NCBI RefSeq assembly: GCF_001661075.1
Contig: NZ_CP014870.1
Location: 2,376,501-2,440,500, forward strand
Source of the DNA: Pseudomonas silesiensis
GTDB taxonomy: Bacteria > Pseudomonadota > Gammaproteobacteria > Pseudomonadales > Pseudomonadaceae
Direction: 5' to 3'
Length of the DNA: 64,000 bases
Position numbers and translations under genes: made by a program. Numbering within the stretch: the stretch's first letter is position 1; every line of letters starts with the position of its first letter. The notes under the pieces were generated by a model that saw nothing but the letters and a program-made list of their open reading frames with translations, had not been told where the DNA came from and did no database searches. This document shows positions 11,298 through 19,669 of the stretch, piece by piece.

Positions 11298-11314
11298 CGA
11301 CGCACAATGCGTCG
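11298..11314. promoter_or_regulatory. Perfect dyad in divergent promoter (candidate operator)
   Basis: CGACGCA-caa-TGCGTCG, a perfect 7-3-7 inverted repeat in the 72-base gap between the EamA exporter and the XRE-cupin regulator. Its position suits control of either promoter. No published site is claimed to match. Confidence 0.45.
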
Positions 11315-11322
11315 AATGTTGC

Positions 11323-11334
11323 GCAGTATACTGC
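11323..11334. promoter_or_regulatory. 12-base palindrome near regulator start (candidate operator)
   Basis: GCAGTATACTGC is a perfect 12-base palindrome 13 bases upstream of the GTG start of the XRE-cupin gene. A palindrome this close to the start fits autorepression by an HTH_3 dimer. It lies eight bases from the other dyad in the same divergent gap. Confidence 0.5.
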
Positions 11335-11347
11335 CCAACCCCACCAA

Positions 11348-11923
11348 GTGAGCAATATAGTGCACAAAGATTCAACGCAGCGGGCTTCGGTCCTTCAGCA
11401 TGTCAGCCTGAATGTTCGGCGACTGCGCCATGCCGCCGACATGAGCCAGACCGCGCTGGCCGAAAAGTCAGGGGTCAGCCGGCGGATGCTGGTGGCCATC
11501 GAGGCTGGCGAGAAAAATGTCAGCCTGACCACCCTCGACCGCGTAGCCGAAGCCCTGGACGTTGCATTCAGCGACCTGATCCAGGCCCCGGACGCCCGCG
11601 ACCCCAGTCGCATCAACGAAGTGGCCTGGGCCGGGACGATTCCCGGCAGCAAAGCCGTTTTGCTGTCCAAGGCCACCGCCACTCGCGAGGTGGAGCAATG
11701 GGAATGGTGCCTGCAACCGGGCGAAATTTACCCGTCGCAACCGGATGCCGATGGCTGGAGCGAACAGATCTACGTATTCGAAGGCTGCCTGACGTTGATG
11801 CTCGGCGACACCCCTCACGAGATTGCCGCCGGTGAGTTCTATATGTTTGCCAGCAACCAGCCCCATGCCTATCGCAACGACGGGGCGGTGGCTGCGCGGT
11901 TCATCCGGAACGTGGTGATCTGA
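11348..11923 (+). CDS. XRE-family transcriptional regulator with cupin domain
   Basis: A 191-residue regulator: an HTH_3 domain at about residues 18-75 (LRHAADMSQTALAEKSGVSR, then LDRVAEALDVAFSDLI) and a C-terminal cupin_2 domain at about 110-190 (EQIYVFEGCLTLML, AAGEFYMFASNQPHAYRN). Such proteins sense a small ligand in the cupin barrel and often control adjacent transport or catabolic genes. Translation starts at GTG 11348 or GTG 11360. It is divergent from the EamA exporter with two perfect dyads between them, the usual layout of a local repressor and its target. One of three XRE-cupin regulators in this window. Confidence 0.87.
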   Translation: MSNIVHKDSTQRASVLQHVSLNVRRLRHAADMSQTALAEKSGVSRRMLVAIEAGEKNVSLTTLDRVAEALDVAFSDLIQAPDARDPSRINEVAWAGTIPGSKAVLLSKATATREVEQWEWCLQPGEIYPSQPDADGWSEQIYVFEGCLTLMLGDTPHEIAAGEFYMFASNQPHAYRNDGAVAARFIRNVVI

Positions 11924-11971
11924 TCGTTTGCCGATCAACACCTGATACACAGCCGATAGCACACACGTCCC

Positions 11972-12089
11972 CCTGTAGGAGCGAGCTTGCTCGCGATAAA
12001 CCCGAGAGCGCGGCGCAGTGTCAGGCACCCAGCGTTATCGTTGACGACCATCGTCGGAACGCCGCCCGGAGCAAGCTCGCTCCTACAGG
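11972..12089. repeat. Long inverted REP pair (BIME-like)
   Basis: Two complementary REP arms (CCTGTAGGAGCGAGCTTGCTC at the left and its complement ending at 12089 at the right) enclose a spacer that includes the longer REP extension GTCGGAACGCCGCCCGG. The right arm ends 11 bases before the livF relic, so the element marks the break point of that gene. Confidence 0.85.
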
Positions 12090-12100
12090 TAGTCGGCGTT

Positions 12101-12178
12101 GTGCGTCCTACTTTGGTACTGCTTGATGAACCTTCCATGGGTTTGGCGCCTATTATCGTCCAGGAGATTTCGACATAG
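12101..12178 (+). pseudogene. Remnant of a LivF-type ABC transporter ATPase
   Basis: This 78-base stretch reads VRPTLVLLDEPSMGLAPII, then VQEIST and a stop. LVLLDEPSMGLAPI is the Walker B / D-loop region that is almost invariant in LivF, the branched-chain amino acid ABC ATPase. Nothing of Walker A or the signature motif is present upstream; a REP pair occupies that place. It is therefore a decayed fragment, not a gene. It shows that a livF-like gene once stood here or that a fragment was carried in with the repeat. Confidence 0.75.
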
Positions 12179-12265
12179 TCATGCAGCTCGTCAGCAGCGA
12201 TGGGTTGTTGGCTCGGGGCGACTTGTACGATTCAATTCAGGCAAACACTGACCAGCGAGAACGGC

Positions 12266-13699
12266 ATGAGCGAACCCCAAAGCGGACCGGTAACCGACGC
12301 CCTCCGCAATGCAGACATCCTGATCGTCGGCGGCGGCCTCAGCGGCGCGATGCTGGCGGCGCAATTGTTACGCCTGCCCGGGAAACGATCGGTGCTGGTG
12401 ATCGAACCCCGTGCCGAACTGGGCCGGGGCGAGGCGTATAGCGCGGTCGAGTTGGGCCATACCCTCAACGGCAACGCGGCGCGCATGAGCGTCGACCCGG
12501 ACAACGCCGACGACCTGACCCAATGGTTGACCGAATTCATCGCGGCAGGTGGCTGGCCGGAGTCTGACGAGCAGCATGTGCCGGTCAGCGAATTGTTCCC
12601 GCCCCGGGGGCTTTTCGGGATTTATGTGCAGCAACGCCTGGCGCAAGCGCAAGCGGTGGGGGCCTTGAACGGTTCGACGGTCGAGCATGTGCGGGCCGAG
12701 GTGGTCGACTTGCAGATGCTGGACGATTCGGTGCGGCTGACCCTGAGTGACGGGCAACGCTTGCAGGGGACTTATGCGGTGTTGGCGACGGGCATGTTCC
12801 CCGCCGCGCGTACACCGCAGACCGAATCCAGCGGCTTGAACGCTGCGGCACTCGACCCGTGGGATGTTGCTGCCATGCGTCAGCTCGATCCGCAGTCGAC
12901 GGTGCTGATCATCGGCTCGGGCCTGACCATGGTCGATGCCGTGGTGTCGCTGGAGCAGGCCGGGCATCGCGGGCCGATCGAAGTGTTTTCGCGCCATGGG
13001 CTACTGCCGCATGTGCGTCGACAGCCGCCGGCCTGGGCAGACTTTCTTGCCGAGGACCCGAGCATTCGCACGCCGCGACAGCTGGTGCGCGAATTGCGTC
13101 GGCATTGCCGGGACGCCATCGCCCAGGGCATCGACTGGCAGGCGCCGCTGGATACGGTGCGGGCGCACATCGGCCGGCTGTGGAATCAGGCGACGGACGT
13201 GCAGCGTCGGCAGTTCGTGCGGCATGTGCGGCCCTGGTGGGAGAGTCATCATCACCGTTCACCGCCGTTGAGTGCCGAACTGGTGGCGCGGCTGCACGGG
13301 GAAGGGCGGTTGCGGATTCAGGCGGCGTCGTTCAAGGGGCTGGAGCCGTCTTCGGGCAGTGAAGTGAGCATTCGCATTCGTCGTCGTGGTGAAGCTGAAA
13401 CTGTGGTGTTCAGTGGTGCGGCGTTGATCAACTCCAGTGGTATCGAATACGACTGGCGACGGGTGGCGCGGCCGCTGCCCCAACAGTTGCTGGCTCGCGG
13501 GCTGGTACGGCCGGGGCCGTTGGCGTTGGGGATTTCGGCCGAGGTTGATGGTGCGGTGGTGGGCGTTGATGGTCAGGTTGCCAGTCGACTGTTTGCCATG
13601 GGGCCGCCGTTGCGTGGGATGTGGTGGGAGAGTACGGCGGTGACGGATGTGGCGAGTCAGGCCAAGGCTCTCGCCGCTCGACTGGTGACTGGCGGGTAG
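12266..13699 (+). CDS. FAD/NAD(P)-binding protein (HpnW-like, NAD_binding_9)
   Basis: A 477-residue soluble flavoprotein-like protein. The N terminus carries the dinucleotide fold ADILIVGGGLSGAMLAAQLL, followed by LVIEPRAELGRGEAY and HTLNGNAARMS, the pattern of the FAD-NAD(P)-binding family PF13454. A second nucleotide-binding strand is STVLIIGSGLTMVDAVVSL in the middle, and FSGAALINSSGIEYDW comes later. No substrate can be inferred. The ATG at 12266 follows GCGAGAACGGC and agrees with the family N terminus; an ATG-like start 66 bases earlier adds a non-conserved leader. It stands alone between two REP elements. Confidence 0.75.
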   Translation: MSEPQSGPVTDALRNADILIVGGGLSGAMLAAQLLRLPGKRSVLVIEPRAELGRGEAYSAVELGHTLNGNAARMSVDPDNADDLTQWLTEFIAAGGWPESDEQHVPVSELFPPRGLFGIYVQQRLAQAQAVGALNGSTVEHVRAEVVDLQMLDDSVRLTLSDGQRLQGTYAVLATGMFPAARTPQTESSGLNAAALDPWDVAAMRQLDPQSTVLIIGSGLTMVDAVVSLEQAGHRGPIEVFSRHGLLPHVRRQPPAWADFLAEDPSIRTPRQLVRELRRHCRDAIAQGIDWQAPLDTVRAHIGRLWNQATDVQRRQFVRHVRPWWESHHHRSPPLSAELVARLHGEGRLRIQAASFKGLEPSSGSEVSIRIRRRGEAETVVFSGAALINSSGIEYDWRRVARPLPQQLLARGLVRPGPLALGISAEVDGAVVGVDGQVASRLFAMGPPLRGMWWESTAVTDVASQAKALAARLVTGG

Positions 13700-13729
13700 A
13701 GGCCCGGTTTTTGGGCAAGACACAGATCA

Positions 13730-13873
13730 CCCTGTAGGAGCGAGCTTGCTCCGGGCGGCGTTCCGACGATGGGCGTCAACGATGACGCGGGCTGTCTGAA
13801 TGCCCGCGTTTGCCCGCGTTGTCTGGAAGTCCATCGTCGGAACGCCGCCCGGAGCAAGCTCGCTCCTACAGGG
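13730..13873. repeat. Inverted REP pair with perfect 43-base arms
   Basis: The left arm (13730-13772) and right arm (13831-13873) are exact complements over 43 bases, running from CCCTGTAGGAGCGAGC to GGCGTTCCGACGATGG. The loop contains the repeated word GCCCGCGTT. This is the longest perfect stem in the window and would fold into a very stable hairpin in either transcript. Confidence 0.9.
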
Positions 13874-13903
13874 GGGCTGTATCAGGCAGCACAACGCCGT
13901 TGA

Positions 13904-14128
13904 TCAATAACGCTGATACTTCGAACCAAACTCGGGACGGTTTTCCGCGACGTAGAGTTTGCCCTGTTGGCTGCCTTTATGGTCAATACCAACGGTGTTC
14001 ATATTCAACAATGCCGGCTGGCTGACTTTAGCGGCCGCAGCGACTGTTGAAGCGGCATGCGGAGCCGCAATGGCGGACGTAGCGCCAAGAACCGACAAGG
14101 CGAAACCAAGGCTGATGATGCTTTTCAT
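13904..14128 (-). CDS. Small secreted hypothetical protein
   Basis: A 74-residue protein with a typical Sec signal peptide (MKSIISLGFALSVLGATSAIA, cleavage near AIAAPHA), leaving a mature part of about 52 residues that is alanine-rich at first and ends ENRPEFGSKYQRY. The start has GGAG eight bases upstream. No cysteine is present in the mature part. It lies downstream of the response regulator on the same strand, 117 bases away, and could be under its control or be an independent periplasmic peptide. No family is recognised. Confidence 0.65.
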   Translation of the reverse strand: MKSIISLGFALSVLGATSAIAAPHAASTVAAAAKVSQPALLNMNTVGIDHKGSQQGKLYVAENRPEFGSKYQRY

Positions 14129-14245
14129 GATGTGCTCCAGAAGTGTGGGGAGAAGATGTCGCCACTTTAGAGTTGAAGCACTGCGATGAAAAAACACCCT
14201 GACGCATAGTCTCTATCGAGAACATTGATCCGTCGGTAACCAGGC

Positions 14246-14986
14246 TCAGGACTCTGCGCCGAGCATCTCCACCGGGTAAGAGAATACATAACCCTCGCTG
14301 CGCACGGTCTTGATGTAGGTCGATTCCCGGGAGTCATCCTTCAGCCGCTGGCGCAAACGGCTGACCAGCAGATCGATGGAACGGTCGAACAGGTCGGCGT
14401 CGCGGCCCTGGGTCAGGTTAAGCAACTGGTCACGGCTGAGCACCCTTTGCGGGTGGTCGAGGAAGACGCGCAGCAGGCGGTATTCGGCACCGCTTAAGGC
14501 GACCAGGGTGCCATCTTCGTCCAGCAGGTGGCGGGCGGTGGTGTCCAGGCGCCAGCGGCCGAAGCCCAGCTGCCGGCCGCTTTCGGTGATCAGCAGATTG
14601 GGCGGCAGCATCCGCGTGCGGCGCAGCACGGCATTGATCCGCGCCAGCAGTTCGCGGGCGGCGAAGGGTTTGGTCAGGTAGTCGTCGGCGCCCATTTCCA
14701 GGCCGAGGATCCGGTCGGTTTCATCATTGCGGGCAGTGAGCATCAGGATCGGCGTGGCCTTGTGCTTGCCCGAGCGCAACTCGCGGCACAGCTGCAGGCC
14801 ATCATCGCCGGGCATCATGATGTCGAGCACGATCAGGTCCACGGTGTTGGCTTCGAGAAAGCTGCGCATCTGCCGGCCATCGGCGACTACGGTGGTGCGC
14901 AGGCCGTTTTTCTTCAGGTAATTGCCGACCAGTTCGCGGATCTCGCGATCGTCGTCGACGATCAGGATGTGGTTCACATGTTCCAT
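14246..14986 (-). CDS. OmpR-family response regulator
   Basis: A 246-residue two-component response regulator. The receiver domain spans about residues 1-120 with the acidic pocket DDD (11-13), the phospho-acceptor Asp55 in LIVLDIMMPG and the Lys in DDYLTKPF. The winged-helix Trans_reg_C domain follows from about residue 145 (LSGAEYRLLRVFLDHPQRVL, then YIKTVRSEGYVF). No histidine kinase gene is adjacent, so it is an orphan here and must be paired with a kinase elsewhere. It resembles OmpR-like regulators of Pseudomonas generally; I cannot assign a specific name. The 301 bases upstream hold an inverted REP pair. Confidence 0.88.
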   Translation of the reverse strand: MEHVNHILIVDDDREIRELVGNYLKKNGLRTTVVADGRQMRSFLEANTVDLIVLDIMMPGDDGLQLCRELRSGKHKATPILMLTARNDETDRILGLEMGADDYLTKPFAARELLARINAVLRRTRMLPPNLLITESGRQLGFGRWRLDTTARHLLDEDGTLVALSGAEYRLLRVFLDHPQRVLSRDQLLNLTQGRDADLFDRSIDLLVSRLRQRLKDDSRESTYIKTVRSEGYVFSYPVEMLGAES

Positions 14987-15104
14987 TGCCCGACCCTCTT
15001 GTCATTCGCACGGATTACCGCACATTTGCCAAGTGCGGGAATCAGGGCGGTTGATCGTGGCGGCCTTTCGCCCGACCTGCCTCGGCGGATGTCCCCGGAC
15101 CCCT

Positions 15105-15194
15105 TGTGGGAGCGAGCCTGCTCGCGAAAGCGGTGTGTCAGGCAACTTCAGTATTGACTGTGTCGCCGCCTTCGCGAGCAGGCTCGCTCCCACA
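15105..15194. repeat. Inverted REP pair
   Basis: TGTGGGAGCGAGCCTGCTCGCGAAAGCGG and its near-complement ending CTCCCACA face each other across a short spacer. The pair lies in the 301-base gap between the response regulator (start 14986) and the end of ppnN (15288). Nothing else is evident in that gap; it must hold the promoter of the response regulator gene. Confidence 0.82.
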
Positions 15195-15287
15195 GGAAGG
15201 GTGGTGTCAGGTAACGAGCGTAGTCGGCCCGGTAGGTTTCCGTGGCGGGGAAACCAGTTCCTCGCCACAGAATTTACTTGAGTAATG

Positions 15288-16661
15288 TCACGCAACCACT
15301 TGATAACACGGCACATACGCCGCGCCACCGGGCAATTTCATCCGGTGCTGGGCGACAAACGCCTTGAGCAGTTGATCGAGCGGTTGCATGACCGCCGCAT
15401 CGCCACGGATCTGGTACGGCCCGTGTTCTTCGATCAGGCGGATGCCATTGTCCTTGACGTTGCCGGCGACGATGCCAGAGAACGCCCGGCGCAGGTTCGC
15501 GGCGAGTTCGTGGGCGGGCAGGTCGCGGCTCAGTTGCAGGTTGGCCATGTTTTCGTGGGTCGGATCGAACGGACGCTGGAAGCCTTCGTCGATTTTCAGC
15601 AGCCAGTTGAAATGGAAGGCGTCGTTGCGTTCGCGGCGGAACTGCTTCACCGCCTTGAGGCCCTGGGTCATCTGGCGCGCCACTTCGGCCGGGTCGTCGA
15701 TGATGATCTCGTAATGTTGCTTGGCGCCTTCACCCAGCGTGGCGCCAACAAACGCATCAAGCTGTTCCAGGTACGGCGCCGCGTGTTTCGGGCCGGTGAG
15801 GATGACCGGGAAGGGCAGGTCTTGATTGTCCGGGTGCATCAGGATGCCAAGCAGGTACAGGAACTCTTCGGCGGTGCCGGCGCCGCCGGGGAAGATGATG
15901 ATGCCGTGGCCGACACGGACGAAGGCTTCCAGGCGTTTTTCGATGTCCGGCAGGATCACCAGTTCGTTGACGATCGGGTTCGGCGCTTCCGCGGCGATGA
16001 TGCCGGGTTCGGTCAGGCCCAGGTAACGTCCGCCATGGATGCGTTGCTTGGCGTGGGCGATGGTCGCGCCCTTCATCGGGCCTTTCATCACGCCGGGGCC
16101 GCAACCGGTGCAGATGTCCAGGCTGCGCAGGCCCAGTTCGTGACCGACCTCCTTGGTGTATTTGTATTCTTCGGTGTTGATCGAGTGACCGCCCCAGCAC
16201 ACCACGATCTTCGGCTCGATGCCGGGGCGCAGGGTGCGGGCGTTGCGCAGCAGGTGGAATACGTAGTCGCTGATGCCCTGGGAACTGCTCAGGTCGATGC
16301 GCTGGGCGTCGAGTTCATTTTCGGTGTAGACGATGTCGCGCAGGGCGCTGAACAGCATTTCCCGGGTGCTGGCGATCATTTCGCCGTCGACGAAGGCGTT
16401 GGCAGGCGCATTCAGCAGTTCGAGGCGAACGCCACGGTCCTGCTGGTGAATGCGGATTTCGAAGTCCTTGTAGGCTTCGAGGATGGTCTTGGCGTTATCA
16501 ACATGGGCGCCGGTATTGAGGATGGCCAGGGCGCACTGGCGGAAGAGGGTGTAGGTGCTGCCGGATCCGGCTTCGCTCAGTTGCTGTACTTCACGTTGAG
16601 AGAGGGTTTCCAGGCTGCCTTTGGGGCTGACCGAAGCGTTGATTACATGTCGTTGGGTCAT
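15288..16661 (-). CDS. ppnN: Pyrimidine/purine nucleotide 5'-monophosphate nucleosidase
   Basis: A 457-residue enzyme of the PpnN (YgdH) type, which cleaves nucleoside monophosphates to base and ribose 5-phosphate and in E. coli is activated by (p)ppGpp. The central LOG/lysine-decarboxylase-like Rossmann domain contains ICTGCGPGVMKGPMKGA and IIIFPGGAGTAEEFLYLLG, the family PGGxGTxxE motif. An N-terminal domain (DUF4478-like) and C-terminal domain (DUF3412-like) flank it, and the length is as expected. It is divergent from the DUF3087 gene with 215 bases between, and is monocistronic. Confidence 0.9.
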   Translation of the reverse strand: MTQRHVINASVSPKGSLETLSQREVQQLSEAGSGSTYTLFRQCALAILNTGAHVDNAKTILEAYKDFEIRIHQQDRGVRLELLNAPANAFVDGEMIASTREMLFSALRDIVYTENELDAQRIDLSSSQGISDYVFHLLRNARTLRPGIEPKIVVCWGGHSINTEEYKYTKEVGHELGLRSLDICTGCGPGVMKGPMKGATIAHAKQRIHGGRYLGLTEPGIIAAEAPNPIVNELVILPDIEKRLEAFVRVGHGIIIFPGGAGTAEEFLYLLGILMHPDNQDLPFPVILTGPKHAAPYLEQLDAFVGATLGEGAKQHYEIIIDDPAEVARQMTQGLKAVKQFRRERNDAFHFNWLLKIDEGFQRPFDPTHENMANLQLSRDLPAHELAANLRRAFSGIVAGNVKDNGIRLIEEHGPYQIRGDAAVMQPLDQLLKAFVAQHRMKLPGGAAYVPCYQVVA

Positions 16662-16876
16662 TCAATGATCCTTAAAACGATGTCATTCATCCCCGGAGGG
16701 GCAAAAGGCATCTGAATAGTATGCATCCATAAAAGAAGATGGCACGAACTGCGCTGGATCGCCATTTCCCGTGTGACGATAAACAGATGAAAAGAAGCCC
16801 CAGCATAGCTAAATCCCTCGCAGAGGCGATAATGCCCCGCAGACTTTTTGCCCATGCCCGAAGGAAACCCGACGCA

Positions 16877-17404
16877 ATGTTCGAAATCCAGCCGAAGAAT
16901 GCCGCCGCCTATCGGCAGCAGACACGCCGCAGCACCCTCATCATCGCCCTGATTTTCCTGGCGCTGGCGATGGTATTGTCCACCGCAGCGGTGGCGCTGT
17001 TCGGCGAGCCCGGCGGGGACAACTTGCGTTTCAACGTCGGTGGCGTGTTCGTGGCGGTGCTGCTGATGGTCGCGTTGATGCGCAGCACCTTCTGGACCCA
17101 GGAGTGGATGGCGCCTGCCGTCTATGGCTGGCAGCTCAAGCGCAGCCTGATGAGCATCACCAACGTCATGCACCAGGTCACGGCAGCCGTGGAGAAGGAG
17201 GATCCGAGCGCGATGAAGCTGTTGCGCTTCTACCATCTCGGGTTGACCCAGATGCACGAGCTGGACGGCAATTCCAGTGATCACAGCCAGTTGACGGGTG
17301 AGATGGATCAACACAAGGCGCGAATGGAAGCCCTGGGCATCGCCACCGAACAGACCCGGTTGGATCCGGCCTGGATCGAGGCGGTGAAGCAGGCCTCGCG
17401 GTAG
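16877..17404 (+). CDS. DUF3087 membrane protein
   Basis: A 175-residue protein with two transmembrane helices near the N terminus (about residues 24-44 and 58-72) followed by a cytoplasmic helical domain (RSLMSITNVMHQVTAAVEKED, then HLGLTQMHELDGNSSD). This layout and length match DUF3087, a family of unknown function. The start at 16877 (MFEIQPKNAAAYRQQTRRS) has AAGGA upstream and fits the family N terminus; in-frame Met codons up to 16739 would add 46 residues with no conservation. It is single and followed by 150 unstructured bases. Confidence 0.75.
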   Translation: MFEIQPKNAAAYRQQTRRSTLIIALIFLALAMVLSTAAVALFGEPGGDNLRFNVGGVFVAVLLMVALMRSTFWTQEWMAPAVYGWQLKRSLMSITNVMHQVTAAVEKEDPSAMKLLRFYHLGLTQMHELDGNSSDHSQLTGEMDQHKARMEALGIATEQTRLDPAWIEAVKQASR

Positions 17405-17554
17405 GATCCATGGGGTGGGCAGGGCAGCCTGGGATCCAGAGTTGCAGGCAGGTGAGGACCAGGCTGCACTGATCAGGCATAGTGAACGCAGCAATGGATA
17501 GAAAACAACGGCGACCGGGATGGGTCGCCGGTTCATCAGGATTCAGGGAGCGTC

Positions 17555-19132
17555 ATGGGTCATCCGTCCGTTAAAGATCGAATCGAACAATCGCGCCACG
17601 GCGTGGCACTTTTTGCCGAGCAGTCAGTGACTCGCCTCAAGGTTCGCTCGGTGGTGTTTCTGCTGCTCGCGGTGTGCCTGTCCATGACCGCCATCGTGAT
17701 CTGGGAAGCCTGGAACTCGCGCCAGTACCATCTGCGCGACAAGGAAGTGGCCATGTCCAACCTTGCGCAGACCCTGGCCTCGCAAGCACAGGCTTCGATC
17801 AAGCAGGCCGATACCCTGTTGTTCACGCTGGTCGACCGGCTTGAAAACGACGGCATCACCCAGGGCCAGGTGGCAAGGCTCGAGCGGTTGCTCACGGCCC
17901 AGCGCAGTGAGTTGAGCCAGATTCATGGTTTGTTCGTTTACGACGAACAAGGGCGCTGGATCGCCAATTCCAATGGCGCCGTCATGCCCGGCGCGAACAA
18001 TGCCGACCGCGAGTATTTCATCTTCCACCGTGATCACCCCGATCGTGGCCCGCACATTGGCCCGTCGATCAAGAGCCGTTCCACCGGTGAATGGATCATG
18101 ACGGTGTCGCGTCGCGTCAATCATCCCGATGGCAGTTTCGCCGGCGTGGCGCTGGTCACCCTCTATCTCAGTCACTTCCTTGCGCTCTACGACAGTATCG
18201 ACATGGGCCATAACGGTGTGATCAACCTGATCGCCGACGACGCCAGCATTGTCGTGCGCCGGCCGTTCAAGGAGGTCGAGGTTGGCAGCAGCGTCGCCAA
18301 GGGGCCGCTGTTCACGCAATTGCTGCCCAAGGGCGATTCAGGCACCGCAACGGTCCGCTCCTATGTCGATGGTATCGAGCGGGTGGTCGGATTTCGCAGG
18401 GTCGAAGGTTATCCGCTGATCATCTTTGCCGCGCTGGAAAAAGAAGAAGTGTTGGCCGGCTGGCGTGAGCAGGCGCTGCTGAGTGCGGGCATCGTTTCGT
18501 TATTCCTCGGGTTTCTGCTGGTATTCGGCTATCGCCTGATACGCCTCATGAAGCAGCAGAATCACGTGCAGAGCGTCTTGCTCGATGCCCGGGAAAAGCT
18601 GATCGAGGTCAATCGCAGCCTCGAGTTGCTGGCGCTGGAGGATGCACTGACCGGGTTGTCCAACCGGCGTCAATTCGATCTGTTCATCCTTGCCGAAATG
18701 GGCCGGGCCAGGCGGAGCCAGACCCACCTCGCATTGCTGATGATCGATGTCGATCACTTCAAGAGCTTCAACGACCTTTACGGTCATGTGGCCGGCGATG
18801 AAAGTTTGCGCAGCATCAGCGCGATCATCAGTGACCACATCAAGCGTCCCGGTGACCTGGCAGCGCGTTATGGCGGTGAAGAGTTTACGGTGGTGCTGCC
18901 CGGCACCGACTATGTGGGCGCGTTCCTGGTGGCGGAAAAAATCCGTCGCGCGGTGCAGCAGGCCGGCATCGCCCACAGCGGGGGTGTAGAGGGTACGGTC
19001 ACCGTCAGCCTGGGAGTCTGCGCCTACAACCCGGCGTCTCAAGACCGGCCCAATGATCTGGTCGCTGCTGCGGACAAGGCGCTCTATGTCGCCAAGGCCA
19101 GCGGCCGGAACATGAGCGTGATTGCCAATTGA
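17555..19132 (+). CDS. Membrane diguanylate cyclase with periplasmic sensor domain
   Basis: A 525-residue enzyme that would make cyclic di-GMP from two GTP. One transmembrane helix lies at about residues 32-52 and another at about 308-330; between them is a periplasmic PDC/dCache-like sensor domain (HGLFVYDEQGRWIANSN, then DREYFIFHRDH, PHIGPSIKSRSTGEW). The GGDEF domain occupies about 360-525 with an intact GGEEF active site (440-444) and the inhibitory I-site RPGD (431-434) at the correct spacing, so it is probably active and product-inhibited. The ATG follows a good AGGGAG. The ligand is unknown. Confidence 0.92.
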   Translation: MGHPSVKDRIEQSRHGVALFAEQSVTRLKVRSVVFLLLAVCLSMTAIVIWEAWNSRQYHLRDKEVAMSNLAQTLASQAQASIKQADTLLFTLVDRLENDGITQGQVARLERLLTAQRSELSQIHGLFVYDEQGRWIANSNGAVMPGANNADREYFIFHRDHPDRGPHIGPSIKSRSTGEWIMTVSRRVNHPDGSFAGVALVTLYLSHFLALYDSIDMGHNGVINLIADDASIVVRRPFKEVEVGSSVAKGPLFTQLLPKGDSGTATVRSYVDGIERVVGFRRVEGYPLIIFAALEKEEVLAGWREQALLSAGIVSLFLGFLLVFGYRLIRLMKQQNHVQSVLLDAREKLIEVNRSLELLALEDALTGLSNRRQFDLFILAEMGRARRSQTHLALLMIDVDHFKSFNDLYGHVAGDESLRSISAIISDHIKRPGDLAARYGGEEFTVVLPGTDYVGAFLVAEKIRRAVQQAGIAHSGGVEGTVTVSLGVCAYNPASQDRPNDLVAAADKALYVAKASGRNMSVIAN

Positions 19133-19138
19133 GTGTCG

Positions 19139-19510
19139 TCACACCCGACGCAACTTCCACACCCTGACCAGCCGGAAATAGATCAGTACGTTGATCACCA
19201 GCACTACACTGCCCAGCCCCAGTTGAATCGCCGGCGTCAGGCCGGCCGGGTAAATGACAGGCAACAGGTAATGTTCGATGAAGCCGCCACCATAGCCGGT
19301 CTGCCCGGCTCCGTGGCGCATGAGGTTTTCCCAGTCAGTGAGCGGGCAGGGCAAGTGGAAGACTTCCACCAGAACGCCCCAGACGGCCGCGGGCAGATGC
19401 CACCAGATCAACGTATGCCATTTGAGCACCAGCAAGCCGCCGAACAGTACGAACACAATGAACAACAGGTGAAACAGCACCAGCCCGTCGGCGGCGATTC
19501 GGTACAGCAT
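19139..19510 (-). CDS. DUF2784 membrane protein
   Basis: A 123-residue membrane protein with three to four helices: LVLFHLLFIVFVLFGGLLV, then LIWWHLPAAVWGVLVEV and a C-terminal VVLVINVLIYFRLV. HLPCPLTDWEN between helices and the GYGGGFIEHYLLPV segment are typical of DUF2784. Function is unknown. The start at 19510 gives the canonical MLYRIAADGLVLFH opening. It converges with the diguanylate cyclase gene (six bases between stops) and diverges from azlC. Confidence 0.85.
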   Translation of the reverse strand: MLYRIAADGLVLFHLLFIVFVLFGGLLVLKWHTLIWWHLPAAVWGVLVEVFHLPCPLTDWENLMRHGAGQTGYGGGFIEHYLLPVIYPAGLTPAIQLGLGSVVLVINVLIYFRLVRVWKLRRV

Positions 19511-19669
19511 GTCGACACCCTGAAGTGTTATGCCAATGACTCCATGGTACTCGGGCAGGTGTCGCAGGCGAACAATCGGCGCCGGTTGCGTGCAAGTGCG
19601 CAAGATTGTTCAAGCCACCCGGCCCGAGTGCTGGCACAGTCTGGAGTCTTCCCCTGGTTGTAGAGCGTT

